Position numbers and translations under genes: made by a program | In this document: positions 26,058 through 35,798 of the stretch, one piece after another | Position numbering within the stretch: position 1 is the stretch's first letter | Layout: each line of letters begins with the position of its first letter | The notes under the pieces: generated by a model | What the model was told of the DNA's origin: nothing | Databases searched by the model: none | Seen by the model: the letters and a program-made list of their open reading frames with translations, nothing else | Origin: Luteococcus japonicus | Lineage (GTDB): Bacteria; Actinomycetota; Actinomycetes; Propionibacteriales; Propionibacteriaceae | DNA: 64,000 nt | Assembly (NCBI RefSeq): GCF_003752415.1 | Contig: NZ_RKHG01000001.1 | Coordinates: 620,001-684,000, forward strand | Reading direction: 5' to 3'

Positions 26058-26243
26058 ATGCTGCTGGAGAGACTGATCGACGCGAAGGCCGTCGACTACC
26101 TGATCCTGGTGGTCTACTTCGCCTTCGTCCTGGGCGTGGGCTGGTTGGCCAAGCGTCAGGTCGCCGACGCCGCGGACTACTTCCAGTCCGGTCGTTCCCT
26201 GCCGGCCTGGGTCACGGGCCTGGCCTTCGTCTCGGCCAACCTG
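26058..26243 (+). pseudogene. N-terminal fragment of a sodium:solute symporter (SSS family)
   Basis: GAAAGG precedes ATG 26058. The protein begins with a leader, a TM helix (YLILVVYFAFVLGVGWLAKR), then VADAADYFQSGRSLPAWVTG and LAFVSANL, the first conserved block of SSS transporters such as SglT. After SANL, where the family continues with GALE, the sequence turns into a hairpin and the end of der. About 450 residues are missing, so this is a deletion relic. Confidence 0.8.
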
Positions 26244-26267
26244 AGAACCAGACGAGTCGGACATGAC

Positions 26268-26298
26268 AGTGGCCGCCACCCCAAGGGTGGCGGCCACT
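26268..26298 (-). terminator. Hairpin downstream of der
   Basis: A perfect 14-bp stem (AGTGGCCGCCACCC with its complement) and a 3-base loop lies 40 bp past the der stop. There is no T-run, as is common in high-GC actinobacteria. Confidence 0.6.
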
Positions 26299-26337
26299 GG
26301 CTTCGACAGGCTCAGCCCATGTGTGGGGCGCAGCCAG

Positions 26338-27729
<1,392 letters not shown>

Positions 27730-28205
27730 GCGATCTTCCTCAGGGTGCAGTTCCAGGCCCACATTCACGGCGGGCCTGCTGGACGTGCTGCGCGCAGATC
27801 GTGCGCAGACGTTCGGTGAGCTCGGTGACCTCACCGGCCGTGCGGGGCCACTCCTGGGCTTCCACGGCAATTGCCCTACCGTACACGACGTCAATGAACT
27901 GTCCCGGCCCTGGAATGCTCTTCAGCCCCGTCCCACCGACGGCGGTGCCCACCAGGGCGACGGGAACCACGGGAGCGCCGGTGACCATCGCCAGGTAGGC
28001 GGTGCCCCGCTTGAAGTTCTCGAAGTCCCCCTTGCCTCGGTGACTTTCCGGGAAGATCACCAGCCGGTGACCGTCTCGCAGTAGCGCGATGCACTGCCGG
28101 ATCGCCCCGGTGTCGGTCTGCCACCGGTCCACGGGAATCTGGCCGAGTGCCGTCAGCAGACGGCCCAATGCCTTGTTCTTCCACAATTCCATCTTGGCCA
28201 TTGCC

Positions 28206-29628
28206 GGCTCTTCACAATCGAGGGTGTAGTTGGGGTCTGAACCCCCCGGCCTCGAGCAGGGACCTGGCGATGTAGTGGGTGAGGTTGCGGAAGCCCAGGG
28301 CGGTGCCTCGGAGGTGTTCGAGCCGGCCGTTGATCGCCTCGGTGGGGCCGTTGCTCGAGCCGGTGTGGTCGAAGAACGCGAGGATGTCGGCCCGGCGCTT
28401 GGCCAGGGTGCGGCCGAGCTTGCAGACCTCGACCAGGCGGGTGGGAACCGCTGATCCGATCGAGTCGATCAGTCTGGCCAGGGCCTTCTTGCCGTCGCTG
28501 CGGGCCTTGGTGCGGTAGGCCGTGATCATGGCCTGGTAGACGCCCCAAGTGGCCTCGACCTCAACGTGCCGGTCATCAGCGAACAGGGCATTCAGGCGGC
28601 GTTGTTGCTTGTCAGTGAGTAGATCAGCGCCGGTGTGTAGCGTTCGCCGTGCTTGGTAGAGCGGATGGTGCTTGCGCCCCCGACTGCCGTGCAGCGAGAC
28701 CTGGACCCGCCTGCGGCACACATCCAGAGCATCCCCAGCGAGCCGGATGACATGGAAGGGATCCATCACCGTGGCAGCTTTCGGCAGTTCTTCGGCGGCG
28801 GCGGTCTTGAAGCCGGTGAACCCGTCCATCGCGACGATCTTCACTCCGTCTCTCCAGGTCTGGGGCTGCTCGGCGAGCCACGTCTTGAACGCCTGCTTCG
28901 AACGCCCCTCGACCATCGCCAACAACCGAGACGCTCCGGTCCCGGTGCTGACGGGGGTCAGGTCGATGACCACGGTGACGTACTTGTCGCCGCGGCGGGT
29001 GTGGCGCCACACGTGCTCGTCGACGCCCACGACGGTCACGCCATCGAGGCGGCCGGGGGAGTCGATGAGCATCCGCTGGCCTTCGGCGAGGACGGCGTCG
29101 TTGGCGGTGTTCCACGCCACCCCGAGCGCGGCCGCGATGCGCGTCATGGACAGGTGGTTGACCACCAGCGCTTCCAGCGCCCATCGCAATGCACCTCGTG
29201 ACAAGCAGGAACGCGGCGACGCTGCGCGGGTGAGGTCCTGGCGCCAGACATGCCCGCAGCCGGTGCACTGGTAGCGGCGCAGCCGAACCTGGAGGGTGGT
29301 GGGGCGCCAGCCGAACGGGATGTGCGCAAACTCTCGCACGACACTGTCACGCGGCTGGCCGTGGCAGCCGCAGCGGTGGCACCAGTGATCAGGCTGGACC
29401 GGGCGACACGCCAGGACGGCGCGCTTGCCGGTGAGGTGCTGACCGGTGACGGCCAGGCCGAGGTCATCGAGACGGCAGAACGTGGCCAGGTCAGGGGTCG
29501 TGAAGGTAGCGTTGTCCATGTCGAGGTCTTTGGCGATGGCTGTGTAGGAACTTCCATCATCCAAGGACCTCGATCCCTGTCACCACCCGGGTCCCGCTAC
29601 CGACCTACACCCTCATCTGTGAAGAGCC
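28206..29628 (-). mobile_element. ISL3-family insertion sequence, 1423 bp
   Basis: Both ends begin GGCTCTTCACA reading inward, the usual GGxxCTTC start of ISL3 elements. The 8-bp target duplication CCATTGCC is perfect at 28198-28205 and 29629-29636. It carries one transposase gene and no cargo. The intact duplication indicates a fairly recent insertion. Confidence 0.93.
28212..29519 (-). CDS. ISL3-family transposase
   Basis: This transposase of about 435 aa has an N-terminal zinc-finger region (CHRCGCHG and CTGCGHVW), an HTH (LSMTRIAAALGVAWNTAND) and a DDE domain with GVDEHVWRH, VAMDGFTGF and GPTEAINGR as the acidic blocks. The start chosen is ATG 29519 (MDNATFTTPDLATFCRLDDL) because family members begin at this point; ATG 29564 is also in frame. 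It appears full length. Confidence 0.93.
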   Translation of the reverse strand: MDNATFTTPDLATFCRLDDLGLAVTGQHLTGKRAVLACRPVQPDHWCHRCGCHGQPRDSVVREFAHIPFGWRPTTLQVRLRRYQCTGCGHVWRQDLTRAASPRSCLSRGALRWALEALVVNHLSMTRIAAALGVAWNTANDAVLAEGQRMLIDSPGRLDGVTVVGVDEHVWRHTRRGDKYVTVVIDLTPVSTGTGASRLLAMVEGRSKQAFKTWLAEQPQTWRDGVKIVAMDGFTGFKTAAAEELPKAATVMDPFHVIRLAGDALDVCRRRVQVSLHGSRGRKHHPLYQARRTLHTGADLLTDKQQRRLNALFADDRHVEVEATWGVYQAMITAYRTKARSDGKKALARLIDSIGSAVPTRLVEVCKLGRTLAKRRADILAFFDHTGSSNGPTEAINGRLEHLRGTALGFRNLTHYIARSLLEAGGFRPQLHPRL

Positions 29629-29864
29629 CCATTGCCTGGCTGTCAGGAATCAGTGCCACGGCCATCGGACCGTCCAACAGCCCGACGTGATTGATGGCGA
29701 AGATCACCGGCCCGTCGGTGGGAACCCGGTCGAGGTGGTGGTCACGCACGCGCCAGACCCGGCGAATCAGCCAATTGAGCGGCGGTCGCAGCCGGTCAGC
29801 CAACGGTGCCCCGGTGCGCAGCATGCTGGTGTCTGGCAGGGACACCATTGCCGCGTTCGTCCCA

Positions 29865-30530
29865 TCAGGCATGGCCGGGAACCATGCCGCAGATCGTCTC
29901 GATCACCTCGTCGAGGCCCATGTGGGTGGAGTCCACCAGCTCCACGCCCTCCGCGGGCTCCTCGAACTGGCTCACCGTCGCGTCGTCGCGGTCCCGACGC
30001 ACCACCTGGTCCGTCACCTGGTCCGCATTCACGGAACCCCCCAGTTCGGCCTGACGACGGGCGATCCGCGCCGCCGGGTCCGCCACCAGCAGCACCCGCA
30101 GGTCCGCGTCGGGAGCGACAACGGTGGTGATGTCACGTCCCTCCACGACGATCCGCCGGTCCGCGGCGGCGATGATGGTCCGGAACTGCTCGTTCAGCCA
30201 TTCCCGCACGGCCAGGTTGGTGGCCACCACGGACACCTTCTCGCTGACCCGAGGTTCGCGGATCTCGGCCGTGACATCACGCCCGTCGAGCATCGTCGAA
30301 GGGTGCAGGGGGTCGGTTCCCGGCGTGATCGCCGCGCTGGTGACGAGCGCGGCGATCTGCTCCGTCTGGGCGACGTCCAGACCGGACTCAAGGAAGCAGA
30401 TGGCAGCCGCACGGTAGAGCGAGCCGGTGTCGAGGTAGGCCAGGCCGAGGCGCTGGGCCACCCCGCGGGAGGTGCTGGACTTGCCGGAACCACTGGGTCC
30501 GTCGATGGCGATGAGCAGGCTGTCGGTCAC
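29865..30530 (-). CDS. cmk: Cytidylate kinase
   Basis: This 221-aa enzyme phosphorylates CMP and dCMP. The P-loop is DGPSGSGKSSTSRG (residues 10-23), followed by LGLAYLDTGSLYRAAA. DGRDVTAEIREPRVSE and EGRDITTVV are family signatures in the CMP-binding region, and RRDRDDATV is in the lid. It lies between tyrA and plsC, in the common actinobacterial order tyrA-cmk-plsC-der. Confidence 0.95.
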   Translation of the reverse strand: MTDSLLIAIDGPSGSGKSSTSRGVAQRLGLAYLDTGSLYRAAAICFLESGLDVAQTEQIAALVTSAAITPGTDPLHPSTMLDGRDVTAEIREPRVSEKVSVVATNLAVREWLNEQFRTIIAAADRRIVVEGRDITTVVAPDADLRVLLVADPAARIARRQAELGGSVNADQVTDQVVRRDRDDATVSQFEEPAEGVELVDSTHMGLDEVIETICGMVPGHA

Positions 30531-30588
30531 CCCGACAGCCTATCCACTCGAAGGCGACGGGCCTGGACAAGCTCGGCCGACGAAGGAC

Positions 30589-31671
30589 TCAGACGACGCG
30601 CAGCCTCCAGCCCTTCTCCACCATCACCTCACGCAGGTGCTTGGCCTGGCTGGGTGAGACCTGAACCGAGAGGTAGCCCACCTCGCGGGTGCTGCCGTGC
30701 TCGATCGAGAGGTCCTCGACATTGACCCCCTCGGAACCGATGTCCGCGAACAGGTGCGCCAGCGCGCCGGGGGTGTCGGGAATCTCGATGACGACGGCCT
30801 CCCACTCAACGGGAATGCTGCCGTGCTTACCGGGAAGTGTCCTCGCACCCTCGCGACCCCTGGCCATGAATCCCTCCAGGCCCGTGGGGTCATCCAGCAC
30901 CACGAACAGCTCGTCCAGGTCGCGGCGAATGCCCTCCAGCTCAAGACGGATGGCCGAGGAGTTGGCCTGGATGATCTGGCGCCACAGCACCGGATCCGAG
31001 GCGGCGATGCGCGTGACGTCGCGCACCCCCTGGCCGGCCAGCTGCAGGTGACGGTCGGGGACGTCGCGCAGGTTTCCGGCGGTCAGGCTGCTCATCAACT
31101 GCGGGACATGGCTGACGCGGGCCACAGCCTCGTCGTGGTCGGCGGCCTCCATCTCCACGAGTCGCGCTCCACAGGTGCGGGCCAGCTGACGCACCCGCTC
31201 GACGTGCTCGGGGGCATTGTCCAGACGAGGGCAGACCACCCAGGTCCGGTCCACGAAGAGTTCACCGCTCGCGGTCAGGGGGCCGGCGAACTGGGACCCG
31301 GCCATGGGGTGGGAGCCGACATAGCGGCTGATGTCGGCTCCGGTGGCGCGCAGCTTGTCCAGCACGCGTCCCTTGACCGAGGAGACGTCGGTGACCACGG
31401 CCTGGGGCGACAGCTCGAGGGCCTCCAGCACTTCCTGCACCACTGCCGACGGAGGCGTGGCGACGACGACCAGGCGGATGGTCTCGGTCTGCGGGAAGTC
31501 GATCAGCCCCGCGCCCAGCCCGGAAGCCACGACGGCGTGCACATTGGAGGCGTCGACAAGGTGCACTCGCTCCCCGGCTGCCGTGAGGGCCATGCCGATG
31601 GAGGCACCGATCAGGCCGGCGCCGATCACCACCACGGGGCCCAACTCTCCCGTGGTGGGCACCAGGCTCAC
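30589..31671 (-). CDS. tyrA: Prephenate dehydrogenase with C-terminal ACT domain
   Basis: The 360-aa protein converts prephenate to 4-hydroxyphenylpyruvate in tyrosine synthesis. A Rossmann motif VVIGAGLIGASIGMAL is near residue 14, VTDVSSVKG and GSHPMAGS are substrate and catalytic blocks, and an ACT domain (VVIEIPDTPGALAHLFADIG) probably senses tyrosine at the C-terminus. GTG 31671 overlaps the stop of pup (GTGA), so its translation is coupled to pup. Confidence 0.93.
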   Translation of the reverse strand: MSLVPTTGELGPVVVIGAGLIGASIGMALTAAGERVHLVDASNVHAVVASGLGAGLIDFPQTETIRLVVVATPPSAVVQEVLEALELSPQAVVTDVSSVKGRVLDKLRATGADISRYVGSHPMAGSQFAGPLTASGELFVDRTWVVCPRLDNAPEHVERVRQLARTCGARLVEMEAADHDEAVARVSHVPQLMSSLTAGNLRDVPDRHLQLAGQGVRDVTRIAASDPVLWRQIIQANSSAIRLELEGIRRDLDELFVVLDDPTGLEGFMARGREGARTLPGKHGSIPVEWEAVVIEIPDTPGALAHLFADIGSEGVNVEDLSIEHGSTREVGYLSVQVSPSQAKHLREVMVEKGWRLRVV

Positions 31672-31856
31672 TGGCCGCCCTTCTGCACGAAGCTGCGCAC
31701 ATACTCGGCGGCGTTGTTCTCCAGCAGCCCGTCGATCTCGTCCAGCAAGGCGTCGAAGCCCTCGTCGGAGCCGGTGGTTGCGGCCTGCTGGACGTCTGGC
31801 TGCTCGTCCTGCTCGTGGCCGGTGCGGGCCCTGTTGGCCCGCTGCTGCTCGCTCAC
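31668..31856 (-). CDS. pup: Prokaryotic ubiquitin-like protein Pup
   Basis: This 62-aa disordered acidic protein ends in YVRSFVQKGGQ; the terminal GGQ is the form that Dop deamidates to Glu before ligation. The DALLDEIDGLLENNAAEY segment is the helix bound by ARC. It is followed directly by tyrA, not by the 20S proteasome genes prcB and prcA. Confidence 0.94.
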   Translation of the reverse strand: MSEQQRANRARTGHEQDEQPDVQQAATTGSDEGFDALLDEIDGLLENNAAEYVRSFVQKGGQ

Positions 31857-31881
31857 GTCACGCCTCTTTCACACAAAGCCA

Positions 31882-33366
31882 TCAGCCCACGGTGGGCTGC
31901 GTCGTCCAGCCTATCGAGTCTCCCCAGGCGAGCAGGCCGTCCATCTCATGGACGCGGTCAATCCCCTCCTGCCACTGGTCGCGTGTCCCGTCCAGCGGCG
32001 AGACCAGATGCAGGGTGCGGTGTCCGCGTGGGATGTCGAAGGTGATCCGGTCCCAGTTGGCGGCCACCACGTGTGACGAGAACCGCCCCACCAGGGTGCC
32101 GCGCAGCCAGGCCCGGGTGCTGGGCGGCGGTGCGGTGGTGGCGTCGGTCACTTCGGCGCCATCCACCAGGGTCTGCAGGGCTCCACTGGCCTCCAGACGG
32201 TCGAAGAGTCCGGAGCGGTGATCCGCGAGACGAAGGTCCAGGGCCGTCAAGCGCTCGTCTCCCCACCCGCAGCCGTGTCGGGCGCGCAGTCCTTCCAGCA
32301 GTCGCAGTTTCGCCACCCAGTCGACCCGGTCAGCGCAGCGCATCGGATCGGTCGCGAGGTCTGTCAGGATCCCGTCCCAGTGGCGCAGCACGTCGGCGGC
32401 GTCGGCGATCGCCCCGGGCCGGCCCTGCTGGGTGGAAGCGGCCTGCCACCACAGGCGCTGCAGTTGGACGGCGGTGCGTTCGATGCCGTCATCACATGGC
32501 TGGGTCACGCCACAACTGGGGTCCCGGCTCCAGGCACGCATCGCCGTCAGCGGATCGACGGGCTGCGGCAGCCGCTGTCCGGCGACGATCGCCCGCAGCG
32601 CCAGCTGGGCGGAGCCCACCTTCACGAGGGTCGCCACCTGGCACAGGTTCGCGTCGCCCGTGATGACGTGCAACCGACGGTGGGTAGCATCATCGGCATG
32701 CGGTTCGTCGCGGGTGTTGACCATCGGCCGGTTGACGGTGGTCTCCAGGCCGACGAGTCGCTCGAAGAAGTCCGCCCGTTGGCTGGTCTGGAAACCGGGC
32801 CGTTCCCCGCGCTGCCCCAGCCCGACCCGTCCAGCACCGGTGACTACGACACGGCTGGCAAGGAATCCGACGAACTGCTCCGCGATCCTCCCGAAGGGGG
32901 CCTCGCGCGGCAGCAGGTAGTTCTCGTGACAGCCGTAGCTGCGGCCCTTGTTGTCTGTGGTGTTCTTGACCAGGTGGATGGTCAGCCCGGTCCGCTCACT
33001 GGCACGTTCCGCGGCCTCGCGGTGCAAGCGGTCACCCGCTCGGTCCCAGACCAGCGCTTCGCGGGCGGTGGAGACCTCCGGGCCGGACCATTCCGGGTGG
33101 GCGTGGTCCACATAGCTGCGGCCTCCATTGGCCAGCATCTGGTTGATGTGGCGCACCTCGTCGGTGAGCAGGTCTGGGTGGGCAATGTGCCGTGGCAGCA
33201 CGCTTCCCCGGGCATCGACCAAGGGCTGTTCATCGGCGAAGTCGAAGCTGGTGCCAGGGGCCTCGACGCTGCGGATCACTGCCTCGGACAGGCCGATCGG
33301 GTCGGGTTGCACTGCGGCGCCCGCCACGAAGACGCCGTACTCGGTCTCCAGCCCCAGGATGCTCAC
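31882..33366 (-). CDS. dop: Pup deamidase/depupylase Dop
   Basis: This 494-aa carboxylate-amine ligase-fold protein starts MSILGLETEYGV with the Glu used for Mg/ATP. The segment FADEQPLVDARGSVLP is the Dop-type insertion that distinguishes it from the ligase PafA. Further matches are YVDHAHPEWSGPE, GRSYGCHENYL, VNTRDEPHADDATHRRLHVI and GDANLCQVAT. It deamidates Pup-Gln and removes Pup from proteins. It lies 25 bp upstream of pup. No pafA ligase gene is visible in this window. Confidence 0.92.
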   Translation of the reverse strand: MSILGLETEYGVFVAGAAVQPDPIGLSEAVIRSVEAPGTSFDFADEQPLVDARGSVLPRHIAHPDLLTDEVRHINQMLANGGRSYVDHAHPEWSGPEVSTAREALVWDRAGDRLHREAAERASERTGLTIHLVKNTTDNKGRSYGCHENYLLPREAPFGRIAEQFVGFLASRVVVTGAGRVGLGQRGERPGFQTSQRADFFERLVGLETTVNRPMVNTRDEPHADDATHRRLHVITGDANLCQVATLVKVGSAQLALRAIVAGQRLPQPVDPLTAMRAWSRDPSCGVTQPCDDGIERTAVQLQRLWWQAASTQQGRPGAIADAADVLRHWDGILTDLATDPMRCADRVDWVAKLRLLEGLRARHGCGWGDERLTALDLRLADHRSGLFDRLEASGALQTLVDGAEVTDATTAPPPSTRAWLRGTLVGRFSSHVVAANWDRITFDIPRGHRTLHLVSPLDGTRDQWQEGIDRVHEMDGLLAWGDSIGWTTQPTVG

Positions 33367-33403
33367 ATCCTGACCCTAGCCCCGGTCCGGTCCGGCGATC
33401 CCC

Positions 33404-33497
33404 GCGAGAGTTGCGCGTTCGTCGCCCTCCCAACGCCGCGCCACGCTTGTGCAGCGGGCCACCACCCCGGTGGAGGGGCTCCATGCGCAACTCTCGC
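33404..33497. repeat. 13-bp perfect inverted repeat pair around a 68-bp core
   Basis: GCGAGAGTTGCGC at 33404-33416 is the exact inverse of GCGCAACTCTCGC at 33485-33497. The unit lies between the divergent dop and DUF3054 genes. It resembles a small palindromic repeat or MITE rather than a protein-coding region; its function is unknown. Confidence 0.7.
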
Positions 33498-33543
33498 AAG
33501 GATTGGTCGCCGGTCCCCGGGCTGGCGCGGATATGGTGATGGC

Positions 33544-33894
33544 ATGACGAAGCAAGTTGCCCTGGCCCTTGACCTTGCCCTCGTGGTGCTCTTCTCGATC
33601 ATCGGGGTGCTCAGCCACTCCGAGAGCCTGGTGAGCCGTCTGGCGCCGGTGGTCTGGCCCTTCCTGGTGGCCTGCGCCGTCGCATGGCTGATCCTGCTGT
33701 GGCGTCATCGCCCCGTCGGGACGCTCGCCGCGGGCGTCTTCGTCTGGCTGTGCACCGCCCTGGGCGGCCTCGGATTGCGCGCGGCGGCCGGCGGCGGCAC
33801 CCAGACCGGCTTCATCATCGTCACCCTCGTCGTGACCGGGATCTTCCTGGTGGGCTGGCGCCTGCTGCTGCGAAAGAAGCTCGTCGGGATCTGA
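33544..33894 (+). CDS. DUF3054 family membrane protein
   Basis: The 116-aa protein has four hydrophobic helices (ALALDLALVVLFSIIGVLSH, PVVWPFLVACAVAWLILLW, TLAAGVFVWLCTALGGLGL, FIIVTLVVTGIFLVGWRLL). The LxLDLALVVxFxxxGxxSH start and the RHRP loop fit DUF3054, a common actinobacterial membrane family of unknown role. It is the only plus-strand gene in this part and has its own promoter region shared with dop. Confidence 0.82.
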   Translation: MTKQVALALDLALVVLFSIIGVLSHSESLVSRLAPVVWPFLVACAVAWLILLWRHRPVGTLAAGVFVWLCTALGGLGLRAAAGGGTQTGFIIVTLVVTGIFLVGWRLLLRKKLVGI

Positions 33895-33908
33895 ACCCGG
33901 GTCCCTCT

Positions 33909-34172
33909 TCAGCGCAGGGAGAGATTGGCCACCTCGACCTCGGTGGCATCGGCAGGATTGCTCGGATCCGACCAGTGACAGACCACACGATTTCGCCACG
34001 CTTCAGAGCGCATGGTCAGTTCCACCTGGTTGCTGGCCACCGACGCCGCCTCAAGACATCGATCGCGCTGACGATCTCCCTGCCGGGTCACGACCCAGAA
34101 GACTTGCAGGAGGATCAGGAGCACCGCGGCCAACGACACTGCGGCCAGCAGCCCAGTGCGCCGATGCGTCAC
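33909..34172 (-). CDS. Small single-helix membrane or secreted protein, unknown
   Basis: This 87-aa protein has an N-terminal TM helix (LLAAVSLAAVLLILLQVFWV) after a basic MTHRRTG, then a short domain with a Cys pair (DRCLEAAS and RVVCHWSD). GTG 34172 is 10 bp past the arc stop. No family is recognised. The two Cys could form a disulfide outside the cell. Confidence 0.55.
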   Translation of the reverse strand: MTHRRTGLLAAVSLAAVLLILLQVFWVVTRQGDRQRDRCLEAASVASNQVELTMRSEAWRNRVVCHWSDPSNPADATEVEVANLSLR

Positions 34173-34182
34173 AGGCTCGCCC

Positions 34183-35796
34183 TCAGTCCAGGGTCTGGCC
34201 ACGACTGTCCCCCACCAGGGTGCGAATGAACACGATCCGCTCCCCTCGACGCCCACTGATCCTGGCCCAGTCATCCGGGTTGGTGGTGTTGGGCAGGTCC
34301 TCGTTCTCCACGAACTCCGCCCTGCAGGCCTCGATGATCCCCGCACATGAGACACCGCCGGGACCACCAGCCAGCTCGTCCTTGATGGCGGCCTTCTTGG
34401 CGCGGTCCACGATGTTGCGGATCATGGCCCCCGAGGCGAAGTCCCCGAACATGAGCACCTCACGCTCCCCGCTGGCGTAGGTGACCTCCAGGAAGCGGTT
34501 CTCCTCACGCCGGGAATAGACCTCCTCGCAGGCCAGCTCCACCAGCTGACCGACGGACTCCGCGTCGGGATGCAGCGGCACGGCCCCCGTGAGGTACTTC
34601 GCGAAGATCTCGGCGGCACCGTCCCGGGTGGGGCGGTCCAGCTTGATCTTCACGTCCAGCCGGCCGGGACGCAGGATCGCCGGGTCGATCATGTCCTCCC
34701 GGTTCGAGGCGCCGATGATGATCACGTTGTCAATCCCCTCGACGCCGTCGATCTCGCTGAGCAGCTGGGGAACGATGGTGTTCTCCACGTCCGAGCTGAC
34801 GCCGGAACCACGGGTGCGGAAAAGTGAGTCCATCTCGTCGAAGAAGACGATGACCGGCTTGCCCTCGCTGGCGTGCTCGCGGGCGCGGGCGAAGATGGCC
34901 CGGATCTGGCGTTCGGACTCCCCCACGTACTTGTTGAGCAACTCGGGGCCCTTGATGTTCAGGAAGTAGGATCCGCCCCGCCCGTCGATGCCGGCGCCCA
35001 GCGAGTTGGCGACGGCCTTGGCGATCATGGTCTTGCCGCAGCCGGGCGGGCCGTAGAGCAGGATCCCCTTCGGGGCTGTCAGGCCGTAGCGGCGGTAGGC
35101 GTCGCGGTGCCGGAAGGGCAGCTCGACGGCGTCGCGGATCTGGCCGATCTGCTCGCCCAGCCCGCCGATGTCGGCATAGGAGACGTCAGGCACCTCCTCC
35201 AGCACCAGCTCCTCCACGCGGCTACGAGCGACGGTGGCCAATGCCAAGCCGGCGCGACGATCCACCAGGACGGAGTCGCCCGCTTCGGGCAACGCGTCCA
35301 GCATGCTCGGAACGGGCGTGAGCAGCACCTCGTCGCCACCCGAGCCCTGGACGATGACCCCACCGGGGCCGGCCTCGACGACGGTGGACAGGTCCCCCGA
35401 CAGCAAGGGCCCGGTGCGCCAGACGGCGACGCTGGACTCGTTGAGCAGCACCCAGTCACCGGCGCTGACGGACTCGTGCACCTCCGGCAGGCAGGCCACC
35501 CGCATGATGCGGCCCAAGGCGCTGACCTCCAGCGTCGCCGGCCGCTCCGACGCCTCGTCGGCCTCATGGACCGCGATCACGAGTGCCCGGTTCAGCGGCG
35601 GCCTCGCCAGGGCATCCACCTCGGCCTTGAGCGTGACCAGCTTGGTTCGGGCCTCGCGCAGCGTCTTGTTCAGCCTCTCGTTGCTGGCCGCCAGGTTGCG
35701 CGCATCCGCACGCGCGTCGTTCATCCTGCGCTCGGCCATCTCCAGCCGGTGGTTGTAGCCATTGCCCGGGGTGAACTGCTGCTCGAAGCCCGCCAT
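34183..35796 (-). CDS. arc: Proteasome-associated AAA ATPase ARC/Mpa
   Basis: The 537-aa protein has an N-terminal coiled coil ([20 protein letters not shown]), OB-type interdomain region, and AAA domain with Walker [13 protein letters not shown], Walker [13 protein letters not shown] and sensor [16 protein letters not shown] binds Pup through its coiled coil and unfolds tagged proteins. The C-terminus ends GDSRGQTLD and lacks the QYL motif that Mpa uses to dock on the 20S core. ATG 35796 has GGAGG seven bases upstream. The gene follows the HAD-TrmI gene with almost no gap. Confidence 0.93.
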   Translation of the reverse strand: MAGFEQQFTPGNGYNHRLEMAERRMNDARADARNLAASNERLNKTLREARTKLVTLKAEVDALARPPLNRALVIAVHEADEASERPATLEVSALGRIMRVACLPEVHESVSAGDWVLLNESSVAVWRTGPLLSGDLSTVVEAGPGGVIVQGSGGDEVLLTPVPSMLDALPEAGDSVLVDRRAGLALATVARSRVEELVLEEVPDVSYADIGGLGEQIGQIRDAVELPFRHRDAYRRYGLTAPKGILLYGPPGCGKTMIAKAVANSLGAGIDGRGGSYFLNIKGPELLNKYVGESERQIRAIFARAREHASEGKPVIVFFDEMDSLFRTRGSGVSSDVENTIVPQLLSEIDGVEGIDNVIIIGASNREDMIDPAILRPGRLDVKIKLDRPTRDGAAEIFAKYLTGAVPLHPDAESVGQLVELACEEVYSRREENRFLEVTYASGEREVLMFGDFASGAMIRNIVDRAKKAAIKDELAGGPGGVSCAGIIEACRAEFVENEDLPNTTNPDDWARISGRRGERIVFIRTLVGDSRGQTLD

Positions 35797-35798
35797 GG

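Larger units (their letters stand above)
27740..29872 (-). pseudogene. 1-acylglycerol-3-phosphate acyltransferase (PlsC-like), interrupted by an ISL3-family element
   Basis: The 5' part (29872 down to 29629) encodes the acyltransferase N-terminus with the NHVGLLD (HX4D) motif and stops at LIPDSQAM. The 3' part (28205 down to 27740) continues MAKMELWKNKALGRLL and contains FPESHRGKGDF, the third motif. The insertion at 28206-29628 separates them. Removing the insertion and one copy of its 8-bp duplication restores a continuous frame with DSQAMAKMEL at the joint. The start ATG 29872 overlaps the cmk stop. Phosphatidic acid synthesis would need another plsC elsewhere. It could revert by precise excision. 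Confidence 0.88.
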
